Shown here piece after piece: positions 25,732 through 36,869 of a DNA stretch of 64,000 nucleotides. Position numbers and translations under genes: made by a program. Numbering within the stretch: position 1 is the first letter of the stretch; the number at the start of each line of letters is the position of its first letter. The notes below the pieces were generated by a model. That model saw only the letters and a list, made by a program, of their open reading frames with translations. It was not told where the DNA came from and did not search any database. The stretch is taken from the NCBI GenBank assembly GCA_947479755.1, contig CANKAM010000003.1, positions 32,001 to 96,000 on the forward strand, given 5' to 3'. Source of the DNA: Bacteroidota bacterium. GTDB lineage: Bacteria; Bacteroidota; Bacteroidia; SXHM01.

Positions 25732-28329
25732 TTATTCGATTGTTTGCCCGATTGAGAAGTGGAAATTACTTCCGTTAGAACCCGGTCTGCCGGGTATCTG
25801 GTCAAATCCGTAACCCCAGTCAAGGCCAAGCAAACCAAACATTGGCAAGAAAATACGAACGCCAAAGCCTGCTGATTTTTTCACGCCAAAAGGATTAAAA
25901 TTATCAAACTTGTCGTATGCATCTCCTGCTTCTAAAAAGGCAAGTCCAAAAATAGTTGCCGAAGGGTTTAATGAAACGGGATAACGCAATTCTAATGAGT
26001 ATTTATTATAAATAGTTCCACCTGTATAGTTACCTTGGTTGTTGGTTGGTGTTAAGGTATTATCTCCGTAACCGCGCAATGCAACAATTTCTCTACCGTC
26101 AAGCGAGAAGCCGGATAATCCGCTTCCTCCTAAATAAAACCGCTCAAACGGTGTGATGCCAAGTTGCCTGTTATACAAACCAAGAAAACCAAACTGGGTG
26201 CGCACGTTCATTACCAACTTTCCTGCCAAGTTCTGGAACCATGAATAGTTGAATTTGATTTTATTAAACTCTAACCACTTGTATTTTGAAACAGGGTCGG
26301 CATAATCAATGTTCCTTCCAAATGATGACCATGGAGGAGTCATTTGCAAGCTTGCTGTAATTTTTGAGCCGCGTTGCGGATAAATAGGGTCGCTGATGGA
26401 ATTACGCGAAATGGTTGCTTTAAAACTGAGATTATTATACTGACCATTAATAAGGGCTCCAAGTGGATAGTTCTTTAAATTATAGGACTGATAAATCCCC
26501 TCAATGTAAGCGGTAAAAAAGTCATCCGGCCATTTTAAACGGGTTCCAAAACCAACACTTCCTCCGGTAATTAAAATTGCCTGACGGGTTATATCACTTT
26601 TTGGTTTTCCATTGCTCTGCACTGAATGGAAAACAGAGAAGCTAAGTGAGTTTGGTTTTTTACCACCTAACCAAGGTTCGGTAAAGGAAGCGTTGTATGA
26701 CTGAAAAAACAAACCATTACTCTGTACGCGCAAACTTAGCTTTTGTCCGTCACCTGCAGGAAGCGGCTGCCATGCGCCTTTCTTAAAAATATTGCGCATA
26801 GAGAAGTTGTTGAACGTAACTCCCAATGTTCCAACAATTCTCCCTGCTCCCCAACCGCCTGAAAGCTCAATCTGGTCTGACGGCTTTTCTTCCACTTTAT
26901 ATTCAATATCTACTGTTCCATCAACAGGATTAGGTTTTGGATTTACACCCAATGTTTCGGAATTGAAATATCCAAGATTTGCTAACTCACGCTGAGAGCG
27001 GATAATATCACTGCGGCTAAACAACATTCCCGGCTTGGTTCGGATTTCACGCAAAATAACGTGGTCGTTGGTTTTTGTATTTCCTACAACTGTTACTTTG
27101 TTAATCCTTGCTTGCTTGCCTTCACGCATGCGCATTTCAATGTCAATCGAGTCGTTTTCAGCAAGAATTTCAACGGGCTTCACATCAAAAAATAAATACC
27201 CGTCATCTAAGTAAAGTGAGCTCACATCCGTGCTTGCTTGGTTCATAAGCAGATTAGCCTCTAATGCTGCCTGATTATAAACATCACCTTTTTTAATGCC
27301 TAAAACTTTGCCTAAATATTCGGAAGTATATTTGGTGTTACCTGTCCAGGTAATATTGCGGAAATAATATTTCGGTCCTTCTTCTACCCAAAGCTCAACG
27401 TTAATTTCTTTGTTATTCACTTTGTAAACCGAATCGCGAACGATTGTTGCATCGCGAAAACCTTGTTCATTGTATTTTGCGATCAGAGCTGTTTTGTCAT
27501 CCCGATATTTTGAATCAAGAAATTTTGAGGTTTTAAAAATATTAAGTTTTACATTTTCGTTCAAATGAGATTCAAGAGCATCAATAGCTCCATTCATGTC
27601 GCTTTTTACAATGGCAGAAATAATTTTTTGGGCTGCAACATCCGGATTTCTGAAAGGTGCAAAGATGTTTTTCTCTTTGGTTTCCTTCATGGTGCGTTTC
27701 AGTTTCCCGCTCTGAATTTTTTCATTTCCATGAACAATAACCTGATTTATTTTTACTTTCTTTTTACGGTTAACACCAATCGTTAACACCACATTGTTAG
27801 GTAGCGTGGCATCCGGAGCTTCATTAATGTTTACTTCGGTATTGAGGAAGCCTTTTTCAATATAGTAATCGCCTACAATGTTTTTGGTGGTGAGCAAAAG
27901 ATCTTCAGTCACAACTTTTCCTTTGATGAGTTTTATCTTTTCACGAATATCATCTTCTTCTGATTTACGTGTTCCGGTGAAACGAAAAGCAGAAAGGCGA
28001 GGACGCTCCTGCAAAACAAATTCAAGGAAGATTTTGTCGCCAACAACTTTCTGAGCGTTAATACCGATATCGGAAAAAAGGCCTTGTTTCCAAAGGTTTT
28101 CAATGGCTTTCGAAACCTGATCGCCCGGAACCATAATGCGATCACCAACGGTTAAACCGGAAAGTAATTTCAGAACGCTTTTATCTAAATATTTTGTTCC
28201 GGTAACTTCAATGCCCCCTATTTCATATTCTTTAGGACTGGCATAATTCATCTCTACCTGCGCGAAGGCGAAAACGGTAATCAGTAAACAGAAAGCAGTA
28301 ATCAGTAAACTCTTTTCTTTAAATCTCAT
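25732..28329 (-). CDS. bamA: Outer membrane protein assembly factor BamA
   Basis: An 865-residue Omp85 protein that inserts barrel proteins into the outer membrane. A signal peptide (VFAFAQ) is followed by repeated POTRA domains to about residue 460, the last with the pattern [19 protein letters not shown], and then a 16-strand barrel. The barrel carries the lid-lock type motif ([24 protein letters not shown]). Its ATG overlaps the uppS stop in ATGA. Two Skp-like genes follow, fitting a shared job in outer-membrane assembly. Confidence 0.95.
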   Translation of the reverse strand: MRFKEKSLLITAFCLLITVFAFAQVEMNYASPKEYEIGGIEVTGTKYLDKSVLKLLSGLTVGDRIMVPGDQVSKAIENLWKQGLFSDIGINAQKVVGDKIFLEFVLQERPRLSAFRFTGTRKSEEDDIREKIKLIKGKVVTEDLLLTTKNIVGDYYIEKGFLNTEVNINEAPDATLPNNVVLTIGVNRKKKVKINQVIVHGNEKIQSGKLKRTMKETKEKNIFAPFRNPDVAAQKIISAIVKSDMNGAIDALESHLNENVKLNIFKTSKFLDSKYRDDKTALIAKYNEQGFRDATIVRDSVYKVNNKEINVELWVEEGPKYYFRNITWTGNTKYTSEYLGKVLGIKKGDVYNQAALEANLLMNQASTDVSSLYLDDGYLFFDVKPVEILAENDSIDIEMRMREGKQARINKVTVVGNTKTNDHVILREIRTKPGMLFSRSDIIRSQRELANLGYFNSETLGVNPKPNPVDGTVDIEYKVEEKPSDQIELSGGWGAGRIVGTLGVTFNNFSMRNIFKKGAWQPLPAGDGQKLSLRVQSNGLFFQSYNASFTEPWLGGKKPNSLSFSVFHSVQSNGKPKSDITRQAILITGGSVGFGTRLKWPDDFFTAYIEGIYQSYNLKNYPLGALINGQYNNLSFKATISRNSISDPIYPQRGSKITASLQMTPPWSSFGRNIDYADPVSKYKWLEFNKIKFNYSWFQNLAGKLVMNVRTQFGFLGLYNRQLGITPFERFYLGGSGLSGFSLDGREIVALRGYGDNTLTPTNNQGNYTGGTIYNKYSLELRYPVSLNPSATIFGLAFLEAGDAYDKFDNFNPFGVKKSAGFGVRIFLPMFGLLGLDWGYGFDQIPGRPGSNGSNFHFSIGQTIE

Positions 28330-29072
28330 TTCGCTTTTATCTGTTCACTTGTTTTTCCAAACCTACGTTCGCGTTGCTGGTAATTGACAATGGCTTCATA
28401 AAAATCTTCTTTTCGGAATTCGGGCCAGAGTTTGTCGGTAAAATACAACTCGGAATACGCTATCTGCCACAACAAAAAATTACTGATTCTGTATTCACCG
28501 CTAGTGCGGATAAGTAATTCGGGGTCTGGCATTTTTGCGGTGCAAAGATGTGATTTAATCGTTTCCTCGTTAATGTCTTCTTCCTTCAGTTTGCCCGATT
28601 TAACATTTTTTACCAAATCTTTTACCGCTTGTGTTATCTCCCACTTAGAGCTGTAGCTAAGCGCAAGCACCAAAGTCATGCGTGTATTTTTTTCAGTGTT
28701 TTTTATGGCTTCTTGCAACTCTTTGTAGCAATCCTTAGGCAGACTGTTTAAATCGCCTATAGCCTGCAAACGGATATTATTCTTGTTTAGAGTTTTGGTT
28801 TCTTTATTGATGGTTTTTACCAAAAGTGTCATCAGCGCATCCACTTCATACTTGGGGCGGTTCCAGTTCTCTGTTGAAAAAGCATAAAGTGTCAGATATT
28901 CTACTCCTAATTCTGCCGCTGCTTCAGTGGTTTCACGAACAGAATCCACTCCGTTATGATGCCCGAATGTGCGAAGTTTTCCCTGCTTTTTTGCCCATCT
29001 TCCGTTGCCATCCATAATGATGGCAATGTGTTTAGGAAGTTTGGATTTATCTATTTGGTCTTTGAAGGTCAT
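28326..29072 (-). CDS. uppS: Isoprenyl transferase (undecaprenyl diphosphate synthase)
   Basis: A 248-residue cis-prenyltransferase that builds the C55 carrier lipid for peptidoglycan and other glycans. The catalytic motif is [16 protein letters not shown] with Asp21, and the C-terminal [15 protein letters not shown]-type motif with the Arg/Ser pair for diphosphate binding is present. It precedes bamA with a 4-base overlap, the usual Bacteroidota pair. Confidence 0.95.
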   Translation of the reverse strand: MTFKDQIDKSKLPKHIAIIMDGNGRWAKKQGKLRTFGHHNGVDSVRETTEAAAELGVEYLTLYAFSTENWNRPKYEVDALMTLLVKTINKETKTLNKNNIRLQAIGDLNSLPKDCYKELQEAIKNTEKNTRMTLVLALSYSSKWEITQAVKDLVKNVKSGKLKEEDINEETIKSHLCTAKMPDPELLIRTSGEYRISNFLLWQIAYSELYFTDKLWPEFRKEDFYEAIVNYQQRERRFGKTSEQIKAK

Positions 29073-29080
29073 CTTTAAAA

Positions 29081-29114
29081 AAAGACCGTCCTCGTTTTTT
29101 GCGGGGACGGCTTT
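29081..29114 (-). terminator. Hairpin between the PorG-like gene and uppS
   Basis: AAAGACCGTCCTCG and CGGGGACGGCTTT form a near-perfect stem around a loop of Ts, downstream of the 29141 gene on the minus strand. It would end that transcript before uppS. Confidence 0.75.
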
Positions 29115-29140
29115 GAATTTATCCTATTTGTATTTTCAAC

Positions 29141-30010
29141 TTACTGGTATGCTGCGCACTTAGGTTGTTTGGTTTTTATTGTGTATGAAAGTGTTGCCAC
29201 CGCAAATGAATACCAGTCTTTATTAGTAGAATTTCCGCGCTGTCTGCCAACATTAGGTTCTGTGCTTCCGCTAGTCGAGCGGTCAGAGAGGACTGCCGCA
29301 ACATCGGTATATTCTGAACGCAAATTTAGTGGATTTGCATAAGTTGCGCTTACATCATCCAGATAGTCAGTAAAAGTTGGCCTCATCCCCCATTCTAGTC
29401 CAAAACCAAGACCGTTAGCAATGTTGAATTTAAAACCAATACCAAACGGAATAGAAAAACTTGTGAGTGAATATTTTTTTCTGTCGGGATAAGCTGTAGT
29501 GCCTTGTCCTTCTGTTCCAAGTGGCATTAGGGCATACCAGCCACCATTATCAACTGTATATGTTGTATTATCAATTACATAGTCACCTGCATCTACATAA
29601 GCCTTAGGGTTGAATTTGAAAATTCCGAATCCACCAAAAATGTAGGGGGTGAAACGCGTTTTTGTATCACCCGCCACAAAAGGCAGAAAATTAATTTCTA
29701 TTTGACCCGAAAATTCTGCAACTACAGATTTAAAACTGAGGTTTCGTTGAATCTGTTCTGCATTTGCAGACAAGGCATCATTGCCTTCAACATTACCATA
29801 CAGGAAACATAATTTAGCCGAAAAGTGGTCGTTGAAATTATGGCGGTAAAAACCTCCAAAAGCAAATTTAGGAAGGAAAAATAATTTCTTTCGGTTCAAC
29901 TCTCCGTTATAAAACGAGGTTCCCACCATTACTCCAAACTCTGATTTCTGGGCAAGAACAGGAGCACATAGTATCAGCGCGAAAAATGATGCTGAAAAAT
30001 AGTTTTTCAT
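29141..30010 (-). CDS. DUF6089 / PorG-type outer-membrane beta-barrel protein (first copy)
   Basis: A 289-residue barrel. I begin it at ATG 30010 (MKNYFSASFFALILC) because that gives a clean signal peptide and a -7 box 15 bases upstream. The mature part has alternating strands and the motif SFSIPFGIGFKFNIANGLGFGLEWG with the later DYLDDVS, shared with its neighbour. DUF6089 proteins include a component (PorG) of the type IX secretion trans-envelope ring in Porphyromonas; whether this copy serves that role is not known. Confidence 0.78.
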   Translation of the reverse strand: MKNYFSASFFALILCAPVLAQKSEFGVMVGTSFYNGELNRKKLFFLPKFAFGGFYRHNFNDHFSAKLCFLYGNVEGNDALSANAEQIQRNLSFKSVVAEFSGQIEINFLPFVAGDTKTRFTPYIFGGFGIFKFNPKAYVDAGDYVIDNTTYTVDNGGWYALMPLGTEGQGTTAYPDRKKYSLTSFSIPFGIGFKFNIANGLGFGLEWGMRPTFTDYLDDVSATYANPLNLRSEYTDVAAVLSDRSTSGSTEPNVGRQRGNSTNKDWYSFAVATLSYTIKTKQPKCAAYQ

Positions 30011-30025
30011 TGGTGATTTATGCGG

Positions 30026-30033
30026 CAAAAATA
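30026..30033 (-). promoter_or_regulatory. -7 box TATTTTTG before the 29141 gene
   Basis: Minus-strand TATTTTTG, 15 bases before ATG 30010, which supports that start. Confidence 0.5.
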
Positions 30034-30044
30034 AAGCCAGACCA

Positions 30045-30956
30045 TTAGAATTTAGGCAACCCTTTTCTGGTGGTTTTCAACTTGTAGTTGTAGGTAATCA
30101 GGAAAAACATGTAGTGATCCAAATCACGTGGGTCGCCACGTTGCTGGCCCTCACAAGTCTGACAACCCGAAAAAGGTCCCGGACCTCCAGTTAAAGATGG
30201 ATCAGATAATTGAGCTGACGCATCACCAAAATTCTGAGCTAGTTCATTCTTGTCATAATAGGTTGTACTTACATCATCAATATAATCAGTGAAAACCTTA
30301 CGAATTCCATACTCAATGCCAATGCTGGAGGTTTTATTCAGACTGTATTTTAAGCCAACGCCTAAAGGTATAGCAAACTGAAAGCGTGAATAATCTTTAC
30401 GTGTTGAAACCAGAGTTTGCCCTTCAGTATTCAAAGGCGCAAGGGCTGTCCATGTGCCATTGTATTGGGCTTTTGGGTTAAAATAATATCCTGCAATACC
30501 AAAAAATCCATATACATAAAGATCGCTTCCTTTTTTGCCACGACCGCGTACACGTCTTACTTTGTAGCGACTTCCGATGGTTTCTTTCATCCACGAAAAT
30601 TCATATTGTGCCGATAATTCAACAATAGGAGATTTAAAATTCAGGTTGCGATTGTTTCTGTATGGTTCTTGCGTCCACTTATCATCCCCTCTTAGTCTTC
30701 CGTAAGAAAAACCAACTTTAACAGCTGTAGATTGTGACAACTTATAACGCATTCCCAAATTCAAAACATAACGCGTTGCTGCCATCTCCAAATCTTTGTA
30801 GTAATTGGTTCCTATCTGGTTGGCTCCACCTAATTCTCCGAGGAAGTTAGTGGTGCCTGCAGCGGCCACAATTTCGTAACGCATCCGTTTCCAACGCTGC
30901 GCTTGGGAAAACATTGGTAAAAGAATGATAAGCAGAAGAATGTATCTTTTTATCAT
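30045..30956 (-). CDS. DUF6089 / PorG-type outer-membrane beta-barrel protein (second copy)
   Basis: A 303-residue paralogue of the 29141 protein. It has a signal peptide (MFSQAQ, about residue 20), and the shared motifs QFAIPLGVGLKYSLNKTSSIGIEYG and DYIDDVSTTYYDKNELAQNF. A basic stretch RVRGRGKKG lies near 145. A CQTCEG pair of cysteines near 276 is unusual in a barrel. Genes for two such proteins followed by uppS and bamA are common in Bacteroidota. Confidence 0.8.
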   Translation of the reverse strand: MIKRYILLLIILLPMFSQAQRWKRMRYEIVAAAGTTNFLGELGGANQIGTNYYKDLEMAATRYVLNLGMRYKLSQSTAVKVGFSYGRLRGDDKWTQEPYRNNRNLNFKSPIVELSAQYEFSWMKETIGSRYKVRRVRGRGKKGSDLYVYGFFGIAGYYFNPKAQYNGTWTALAPLNTEGQTLVSTRKDYSRFQFAIPLGVGLKYSLNKTSSIGIEYGIRKVFTDYIDDVSTTYYDKNELAQNFGDASAQLSDPSLTGGPGPFSGCQTCEGQQRGDPRDLDHYMFFLITYNYKLKTTRKGLPKF

Positions 30957-30990
30957 GGTGGTTTTCAGGCTGTTTTAATTTTTAATAAGG

Positions 30991-30998
30991 CAAATATA
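30991..30998 (-). promoter_or_regulatory. -7 box TATATTTG before the 30045 gene
   Basis: Minus-strand TATATTTG, a perfect TAnnTTTG, 34 bases before the ATG. Confidence 0.55.
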
Positions 30999-31032
30999 AA
31001 CATATTATAAACAAACAAGCAAGTTTTTAACA

Positions 31033-31668
31033 CTACAAAAACGGATTATTTGCTTTTTCAAAGCCAATGGTTGTTTCTTGGCCGTGACCGGGATAAACGG
31101 CAACATCATCACCAAGTGAAAATAATTTCTCTTTAATGCTGCTAATAAGCGTGTCAAAATTACCTCCTGGAAGGTCTGTTCTTCCGATGCTTCCGTGAAA
31201 TAAAACATCTCCTCCGATTACAAATTTCTGCTCGTTGTTATAAAAACATAAACTGCCGGGCGAATGACCGGGCGTGAAAAGAATTTCAAGCGAACTGTTC
31301 CCGAATTTAATCACATCATTTTCATCAATAAATTTTCCGGGAGCGGGTGGCTTTTCCAAACGAATTCCAAAAATTGCGGCAGCTCTTTCTGCGCTTTCAA
31401 AAACAGGTAGTTCAATTTTATTGGTTTCAGAAATAAGATCATAGCGTTCACAAACGTATTTACAACCGAGAATATGATCGATATGACAATGCGTAAGGAT
31501 TAACCTGACGGGTTTAAGGTTTTCGTTTTCAATAAAAGTTGAAAACTCTGCCTGCTCAAGAGGGCTGTAACATCCTGGATCGATGATGATGCACTCCTTT
31601 GTTTCGTCATGCAAAACATAGGTGTTTTCCTGAAAAGGATTAAATGCAAAAGATGAAATTTGAATCAT
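31033..31668 (-). CDS. MBL fold metallo-hydrolase (glyoxalase II-like)
   Basis: A 211-residue metallo-beta-lactamase fold protein with the zinc motif THCHIDH near 57-63, GHSPGS near 127-132 and a last histidine in YPGHGQET. The family includes hydroxyacylglutathione hydrolases and persulfide-related enzymes; substrate unknown. I use ATG 31668 instead of an upstream codon at 31758 because TAAATTTG lies six bases before it. It diverges from deoC and the two promoters sit back to back. Confidence 0.88.
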   Translation of the reverse strand: MIQISSFAFNPFQENTYVLHDETKECIIIDPGCYSPLEQAEFSTFIENENLKPVRLILTHCHIDHILGCKYVCERYDLISETNKIELPVFESAERAAAIFGIRLEKPPAPGKFIDENDVIKFGNSSLEILFTPGHSPGSLCFYNNEQKFVIGGDVLFHGSIGRTDLPGGNFDTLISSIKEKLFSLGDDVAVYPGHGQETTIGFEKANNPFL

Positions 31669-31674
31669 GGGGCA

Positions 31675-31682
31675 CAAATTTA
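31675..31682 (-). promoter_or_regulatory. -7 box TAAATTTG before the MBL hydrolase gene
   Basis: Perfect box on the minus strand, six bases before ATG 31668. Confidence 0.65.
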
Positions 31683-31721
31683 GGTTTTGCAGATGATATG
31701 CGTCAATTCTTTCGCTCTTTA

Positions 31722-31729
31722 TATCTTTG
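31722..31729 (+). promoter_or_regulatory. -7 box TATCTTTG before deoC
   Basis: Perfect box seven bases before the ATG at 31737; it fixes that start over the upstream in-frame codon. Confidence 0.65.
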
Positions 31730-31736
31730 GCTGCAA

Positions 31737-32660
31737 ATGCGAAAACAATCAACAACAATTTTAACGCTTCCTGATTTCAGCAAAACACCAACCATTGATC
31801 AGGTTGGAGTGGAGGAACGCGTTGCACGGTTTCAAACGCGCAGCATAAAAAAAGAAAGCAAAGTGCAGGGTTTGAAGCTTGGGTTGAGCATGATTGACCT
31901 AACCACCCTGGAAGGAAAAGACACCGAGGGCAAAGTAAAACAACTGTGTTATAAAGCAGCACACCTGCACGATGTTATGCAGGGATTACCGACTGTTGCG
32001 GCAGTTTGTGTTTACCCCACTTTTGTGAAGCTTGCCAAAAAGCAATTGGAAGGAACGGGAATAAAAGTAGCTTCCGTTGCAACAGCTTTTCCAAGCGGAC
32101 AATCAACACGAAAAGTAAAAATATCAGACACACATTTTGCAGTTGATAGTGGAGCAGATGAAGTGGATATGGTGATTTCGCGCGGTGAATTTCTGGAAGG
32201 AAATTACAGTTATGTATTTGACGAAATTGCTGCGGTGAAACAAGCCTGCGGTACTGCGCGACTGAAAGTAATTCTGGAAACCGGAGAACTATCAACGCTG
32301 GATAATGTCCGCAGGGCAAGTGAAATAGCTATATATGCCGGAGCGGATTTTATAAAAACCTCTACCGGAAAAATTTCTCCGGCTGCCACACAACCCGTTA
32401 CGTTGGTGATGTTGGAAACCATTCGCGACTACTATTACAAAACAGGAAAAATGGTGGGAATGAAACCCGCAGGTGGAATTTCAACTGCAAAAATTGCATT
32501 GCAATATCTGGTGATGTTGCGCGAAACATTGGGCGATAAATGGCTTACCAACGAGTGGTATCGTTTTGGAGCGAGTAGTTTAGCAAACGATATTTTAATG
32601 CAATTGCAAAAAGAACAGGACGGGGTTTACCAGAGCGGAGATTATTTTTCAAAAGATTAA
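31737..32660 (+). CDS. deoC: Deoxyribose-phosphate aldolase
   Basis: A 307-residue class I aldolase that splits 2-deoxyribose-5-phosphate into acetaldehyde and glyceraldehyde-3-phosphate. The Schiff-base lysine is in ADFIKTSTGK and a second lysine is in MVGMKPAGGIS. The N-terminal extension to about residue 50 is longer than in the E. coli enzyme but common in the longer DeoC branch. It is followed three bases later by an aldehyde dehydrogenase that could remove the acetaldehyde. Confidence 0.94.
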   Translation: MRKQSTTILTLPDFSKTPTIDQVGVEERVARFQTRSIKKESKVQGLKLGLSMIDLTTLEGKDTEGKVKQLCYKAAHLHDVMQGLPTVAAVCVYPTFVKLAKKQLEGTGIKVASVATAFPSGQSTRKVKISDTHFAVDSGADEVDMVISRGEFLEGNYSYVFDEIAAVKQACGTARLKVILETGELSTLDNVRRASEIAIYAGADFIKTSTGKISPAATQPVTLVMLETIRDYYYKTGKMVGMKPAGGISTAKIALQYLVMLRETLGDKWLTNEWYRFGASSLANDILMQLQKEQDGVYQSGDYFSKD

Positions 32661-32663
32661 ACG

Positions 32664-34148
32664 ATGGCAACAACAGCAGAAAAGAAAAAACAAAATTCGC
32701 TCGGGTTGGGCGATTCTAAATGGGCTTACGCAGCTTCACCCGAAAGCACTTCGCACATTAATCTTAAACCGCAATACGAACTTTTTATTGATGGCAAGTT
32801 TGTAAAACCTTCATCAGGAAAATACTTTGACACCATTAATCCTGCAACAGAAGAAAAGCTTTCTTCCATTGCTGAGGCAGATGAAAAAGATGTGGACAAA
32901 GCAGTGAAAGCTGCTCGTAAAGCCTACAATAATGTGTGGAGCAAGATGCCTGCAAAAGAGCGCGGAAAATACATTTACCGCATTGCACGTTTGCTGCAAG
33001 AGCGTGCCCGTGAGTTCAGTGTTATAGAAACGCTGGATGGCGGAAAACCAATTCGCGAATCTCGTGATATTGATATTCCGTTGGCTGCAAATCATTTCTT
33101 TTATTATGCGGGTTGGTCCGATAAATTAGAGTATGCTTTTCCGAATCGCAAGCCGCAATCGCTGGGTGTTGCCGGACAAATTATTCCATGGAATTTTCCG
33201 TTGCTGATGGCGGCATGGAAAATTGCTCCTGCCCTTGCAACAGGAAATACCGTGGTTTTAAAACCTGCCGAAACTACTTCGCTTACTGCTTTAAAACTTG
33301 CTGAATTGATTGCCGACAGCGGTTTGCCCGAGGGTGTAGTGAACATTGTTACTGGTGCAGGGCGAACCGGAGCGGCAATTGTGAATCATCCCGATATTGA
33401 TAAAATTGCTTTCACTGGCAGCACCGATGTGGGTAAACTCATTCAGAAAGCAATTGCAGGAACAGGGAAAAAAGCAACGTTAGAATTAGGTGGGAAAGCC
33501 GCCAATATTATTTTTGAAGATGCCCCGATTGACCAAGCCGTAGAAGGAATTGTGAACGGAATATTTTTTAATCAGGGACATGTTTGCTGTGCGGGTTCTC
33601 GATTGTTTGTGCAGGAGGGCGTTGCTGATATTGTGATCCGCAAACTGAAAGACAGATTGGAAACATTAATAGTTGGCGACCCGCTTGACAAGAACACCGA
33701 CATAGGTGCAATTAATTCAAAACAACAATTAGCTACCATCAATAAATACATTGAGATTGGTAAAAAAGAAGGAGCAGATTTTTACCAGAGCAAGTGCAGC
33801 ATTCCGAGTAAAGGATATTTCTGTAGACCAACTTTATTTCTGAACGCATCACAAAGTCATCGTGTGGTGCAGGAAGAAATTTTTGGTCCTGTCTTGACTA
33901 TTCAGACTTTCCGCACAGTGGAAGAAGTGATTGAAAAAGCAAACAACATTCCTTATGGTTTATCTGCGGGTGTGTGGACAGATAAAGGTTCGAAGATTTT
34001 TAACATGACCAATAAACTTCGTGCAGGGGTTATTTGGGCAAATACCTATAATAAGTTTGACCCTACATCACCTTTCGGGGGATATAAAGAAAGCGGGTTT
34101 GGAAGAGAGGGTGGGTTGCACGGGTTGATGCCGTATCTGAAGTTTTAG
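32664..34148 (+). CDS. Aldehyde dehydrogenase family protein
   Basis: A 494-residue NAD(P)-dependent dehydrogenase. The catalytic cysteine is in NQGHVCCAGSR (about Cys308), the general base glutamate in LELGGKAANII, and the cofactor region is IPWNFPLL with FTGSTDVGK. The three-base gap behind deoC points to a shared operon for deoxynucleoside catabolism in which it oxidises acetaldehyde to acetate or acetyl-level products; specificity is inferred from context. Confidence 0.92.
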   Translation: MATTAEKKKQNSLGLGDSKWAYAASPESTSHINLKPQYELFIDGKFVKPSSGKYFDTINPATEEKLSSIAEADEKDVDKAVKAARKAYNNVWSKMPAKERGKYIYRIARLLQERAREFSVIETLDGGKPIRESRDIDIPLAANHFFYYAGWSDKLEYAFPNRKPQSLGVAGQIIPWNFPLLMAAWKIAPALATGNTVVLKPAETTSLTALKLAELIADSGLPEGVVNIVTGAGRTGAAIVNHPDIDKIAFTGSTDVGKLIQKAIAGTGKKATLELGGKAANIIFEDAPIDQAVEGIVNGIFFNQGHVCCAGSRLFVQEGVADIVIRKLKDRLETLIVGDPLDKNTDIGAINSKQQLATINKYIEIGKKEGADFYQSKCSIPSKGYFCRPTLFLNASQSHRVVQEEIFGPVLTIQTFRTVEEVIEKANNIPYGLSAGVWTDKGSKIFNMTNKLRAGVIWANTYNKFDPTSPFGGYKESGFGREGGLHGLMPYLKF

Positions 34149-34152
34149 ATTC

Positions 34153-34181
34153 TTTACCGCTAAGGCGCAAAGACGCTAAGG
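34153..34181. repeat. Interspersed repeat (CCGCTAAGGCGCAAAGACGC type), left of GxxExxY
   Basis: The core is CCGCTAAGGCGCAAAGACGC. The same family occurs at 34651 (inverted), 37268 and 38365. Read as protein it gives the FTAKAQRR peptide often seen in Bacteroidota shadow ORFs. Confidence 0.75.
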
Positions 34182-34212
34182 AATTTATTAAAACCTTTTT
34201 TTAGGTAGAAAA

Positions 34213-34599
34213 ATGACAAAAGAGGAATACGAAAAATTGGCTACGGAAATTGTTGATGTTAGTGTAACAGTTCATAGGATTATGGGGGCGGGATTATTGG
34301 AATCTGTTTATGAGCTTTGCATGATGAAAGAATTTGAGTTAAGAAATATAAAAGCACAAAGCCAAGTTACTCTTCCTCTTCTTTACAAAAATTTTGAATT
34401 GTCTAAAGATTTTAAGATTGATATTTTGGTTGAAGACGAAATTTTACTGGAACTAAAATCAGTAGAAGCAATCATTCCCGTTTATGAAGCACAGATTATT
34501 TCTTATTTAAAATTGTCGGGTATAACACTTGGTTTTCTAATCAATTTTAATGTGCCATTGATGAAACAAGGAATTAAGCGGTTTGTAAACCAATACTAA
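34213..34599 (+). CDS. GxxExxY family protein
   Basis: A 128-residue protein with the family-defining motif GAGLLESVY (Gly-x-x-Glu-x-x-Tyr) near residues 29-35 and the sequence DILVEDEILLELKSVEAI, which resembles the D...ExK core of PD-(D/E)XK nucleases. Family members are common in Bacteroidota and cyanobacteria and have no proven function; a nuclease-like fold is likely. The gene lies between two inverted copies of a short interspersed repeat, which suggests that it moves as a unit or sits in a repeat hot spot. Confidence 0.85.
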   Translation: MTKEEYEKLATEIVDVSVTVHRIMGAGLLESVYELCMMKEFELRNIKAQSQVTLPLLYKNFELSKDFKIDILVEDEILLELKSVEAIIPVYEAQIISYLKLSGITLGFLINFNVPLMKQGIKRFVNQY

Positions 34600-34650
34600 T
34601 CTTCGCGCTTTCGCACCTTTCCGCTAAATCTTTAGCTGTCTTACAATAAA

Positions 34651-34678
34651 CTTCGCGTCTTTGCGCCTTCGCGGTAAA
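34651..34678. repeat. Interspersed repeat, inverted copy right of GxxExxY
   Basis: CTTCGCGTCTTTGCGCC plus TTCGCGG is the reverse complement type of the 34153 repeat. A less similar piece at 34602-34625 precedes it. Confidence 0.7.
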
Positions 34679-34703
34679 AACGGTAAAAACTCGCCTAATT
34701 GAA

Positions 34704-34711
34704 TATCTTTG
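34704..34711 (+). promoter_or_regulatory. -7 box TATCTTTG before lepA
   Basis: Perfect TAnnTTTG ten bases before the ATG at 34722. Confidence 0.6.
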
Positions 34712-34721
34712 CGCCCCGAAA

Positions 34722-36527
<1,806 letters not shown>

Positions 36528-36573
36528 ACCACCCCACCACCCCCTAACCCCCTCCTTGAAAAAAGGAGGGGGA
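36528..36573. repeat. Palindromic element CCCCCTCCTT...AAGGAGGGGG, inverted copy
   Basis: CCCCTCCTTG and AAGGAGGGG form the hairpin, with a CCACCCCCTAAC flank. Read on the minus strand it matches the elements at 41190-41231 (inside ybeY) and 41433-41471. Confidence 0.75.
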
Positions 36574-36607
36574 ACAAAAACCCTTGCAGAAGTGCCGGGG
36601 TTTTTGT
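36574..36607 (+). terminator. Terminator behind lepA
   Basis: ACAAAAACCC (36574-36583) pairs with GGGTTTTTGT (36598-36607), then a T run follows. The same loop text (TTGCAG.AGTGC) recurs in the terminator at 38397. Confidence 0.75.
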
Positions 36608-36615
36608 TTTTTTAG

Positions 36616-36623
36616 TAGCTTTG
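36616..36623 (+). promoter_or_regulatory. -7 box TAGCTTTG before vapB
   Basis: Perfect TAnnTTTG 24 bases before ATG 36648. Confidence 0.55.
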
Positions 36624-36647
36624 TGTTCATCATTTATCACACAACAA

Positions 36648-36869
36648 ATGTTTCGCGAAATAATTACACCTTCTGAAAAAAATCACAGCATTGAGTTGCC
36701 CGAAAAGTTTTTTGGAAAAAAAATAGAAGTGTTTGCAATTGAAGTTGGCGCAAAAAACAAACGCAGAAAAAAATCTTCTAAAGATGCGTTAAGCCTGTTA
36801 GTGGGCGCTTTCCCCAATTTTCCTTCGGTTGAAAAAATTCGCAGCAAAGCCTGGCCTGCGAAATGGTAA
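36648..36869 (+). CDS. VapB-type antitoxin
   Basis: A 73-residue protein starting MFREIITPSEKNHSIELPEKFFG. The N-terminal segment resembles an AbrB/MraZ-like swapped-hairpin (SIELPEKFFGKKIEVFAIEV) and the tail KIRSKAWPAKW would bind the toxin groove. I use ATG 36648, not a non-standard codon at 36621. It overlaps the toxin gene by seven bases (ATGGTAA), typical of a toxin-antitoxin pair that represses its own promoter. Confidence 0.72.
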   Translation: MFREIITPSEKNHSIELPEKFFGKKIEVFAIEVGAKNKRRKKSSKDALSLLVGAFPNFPSVEKIRSKAWPAKW

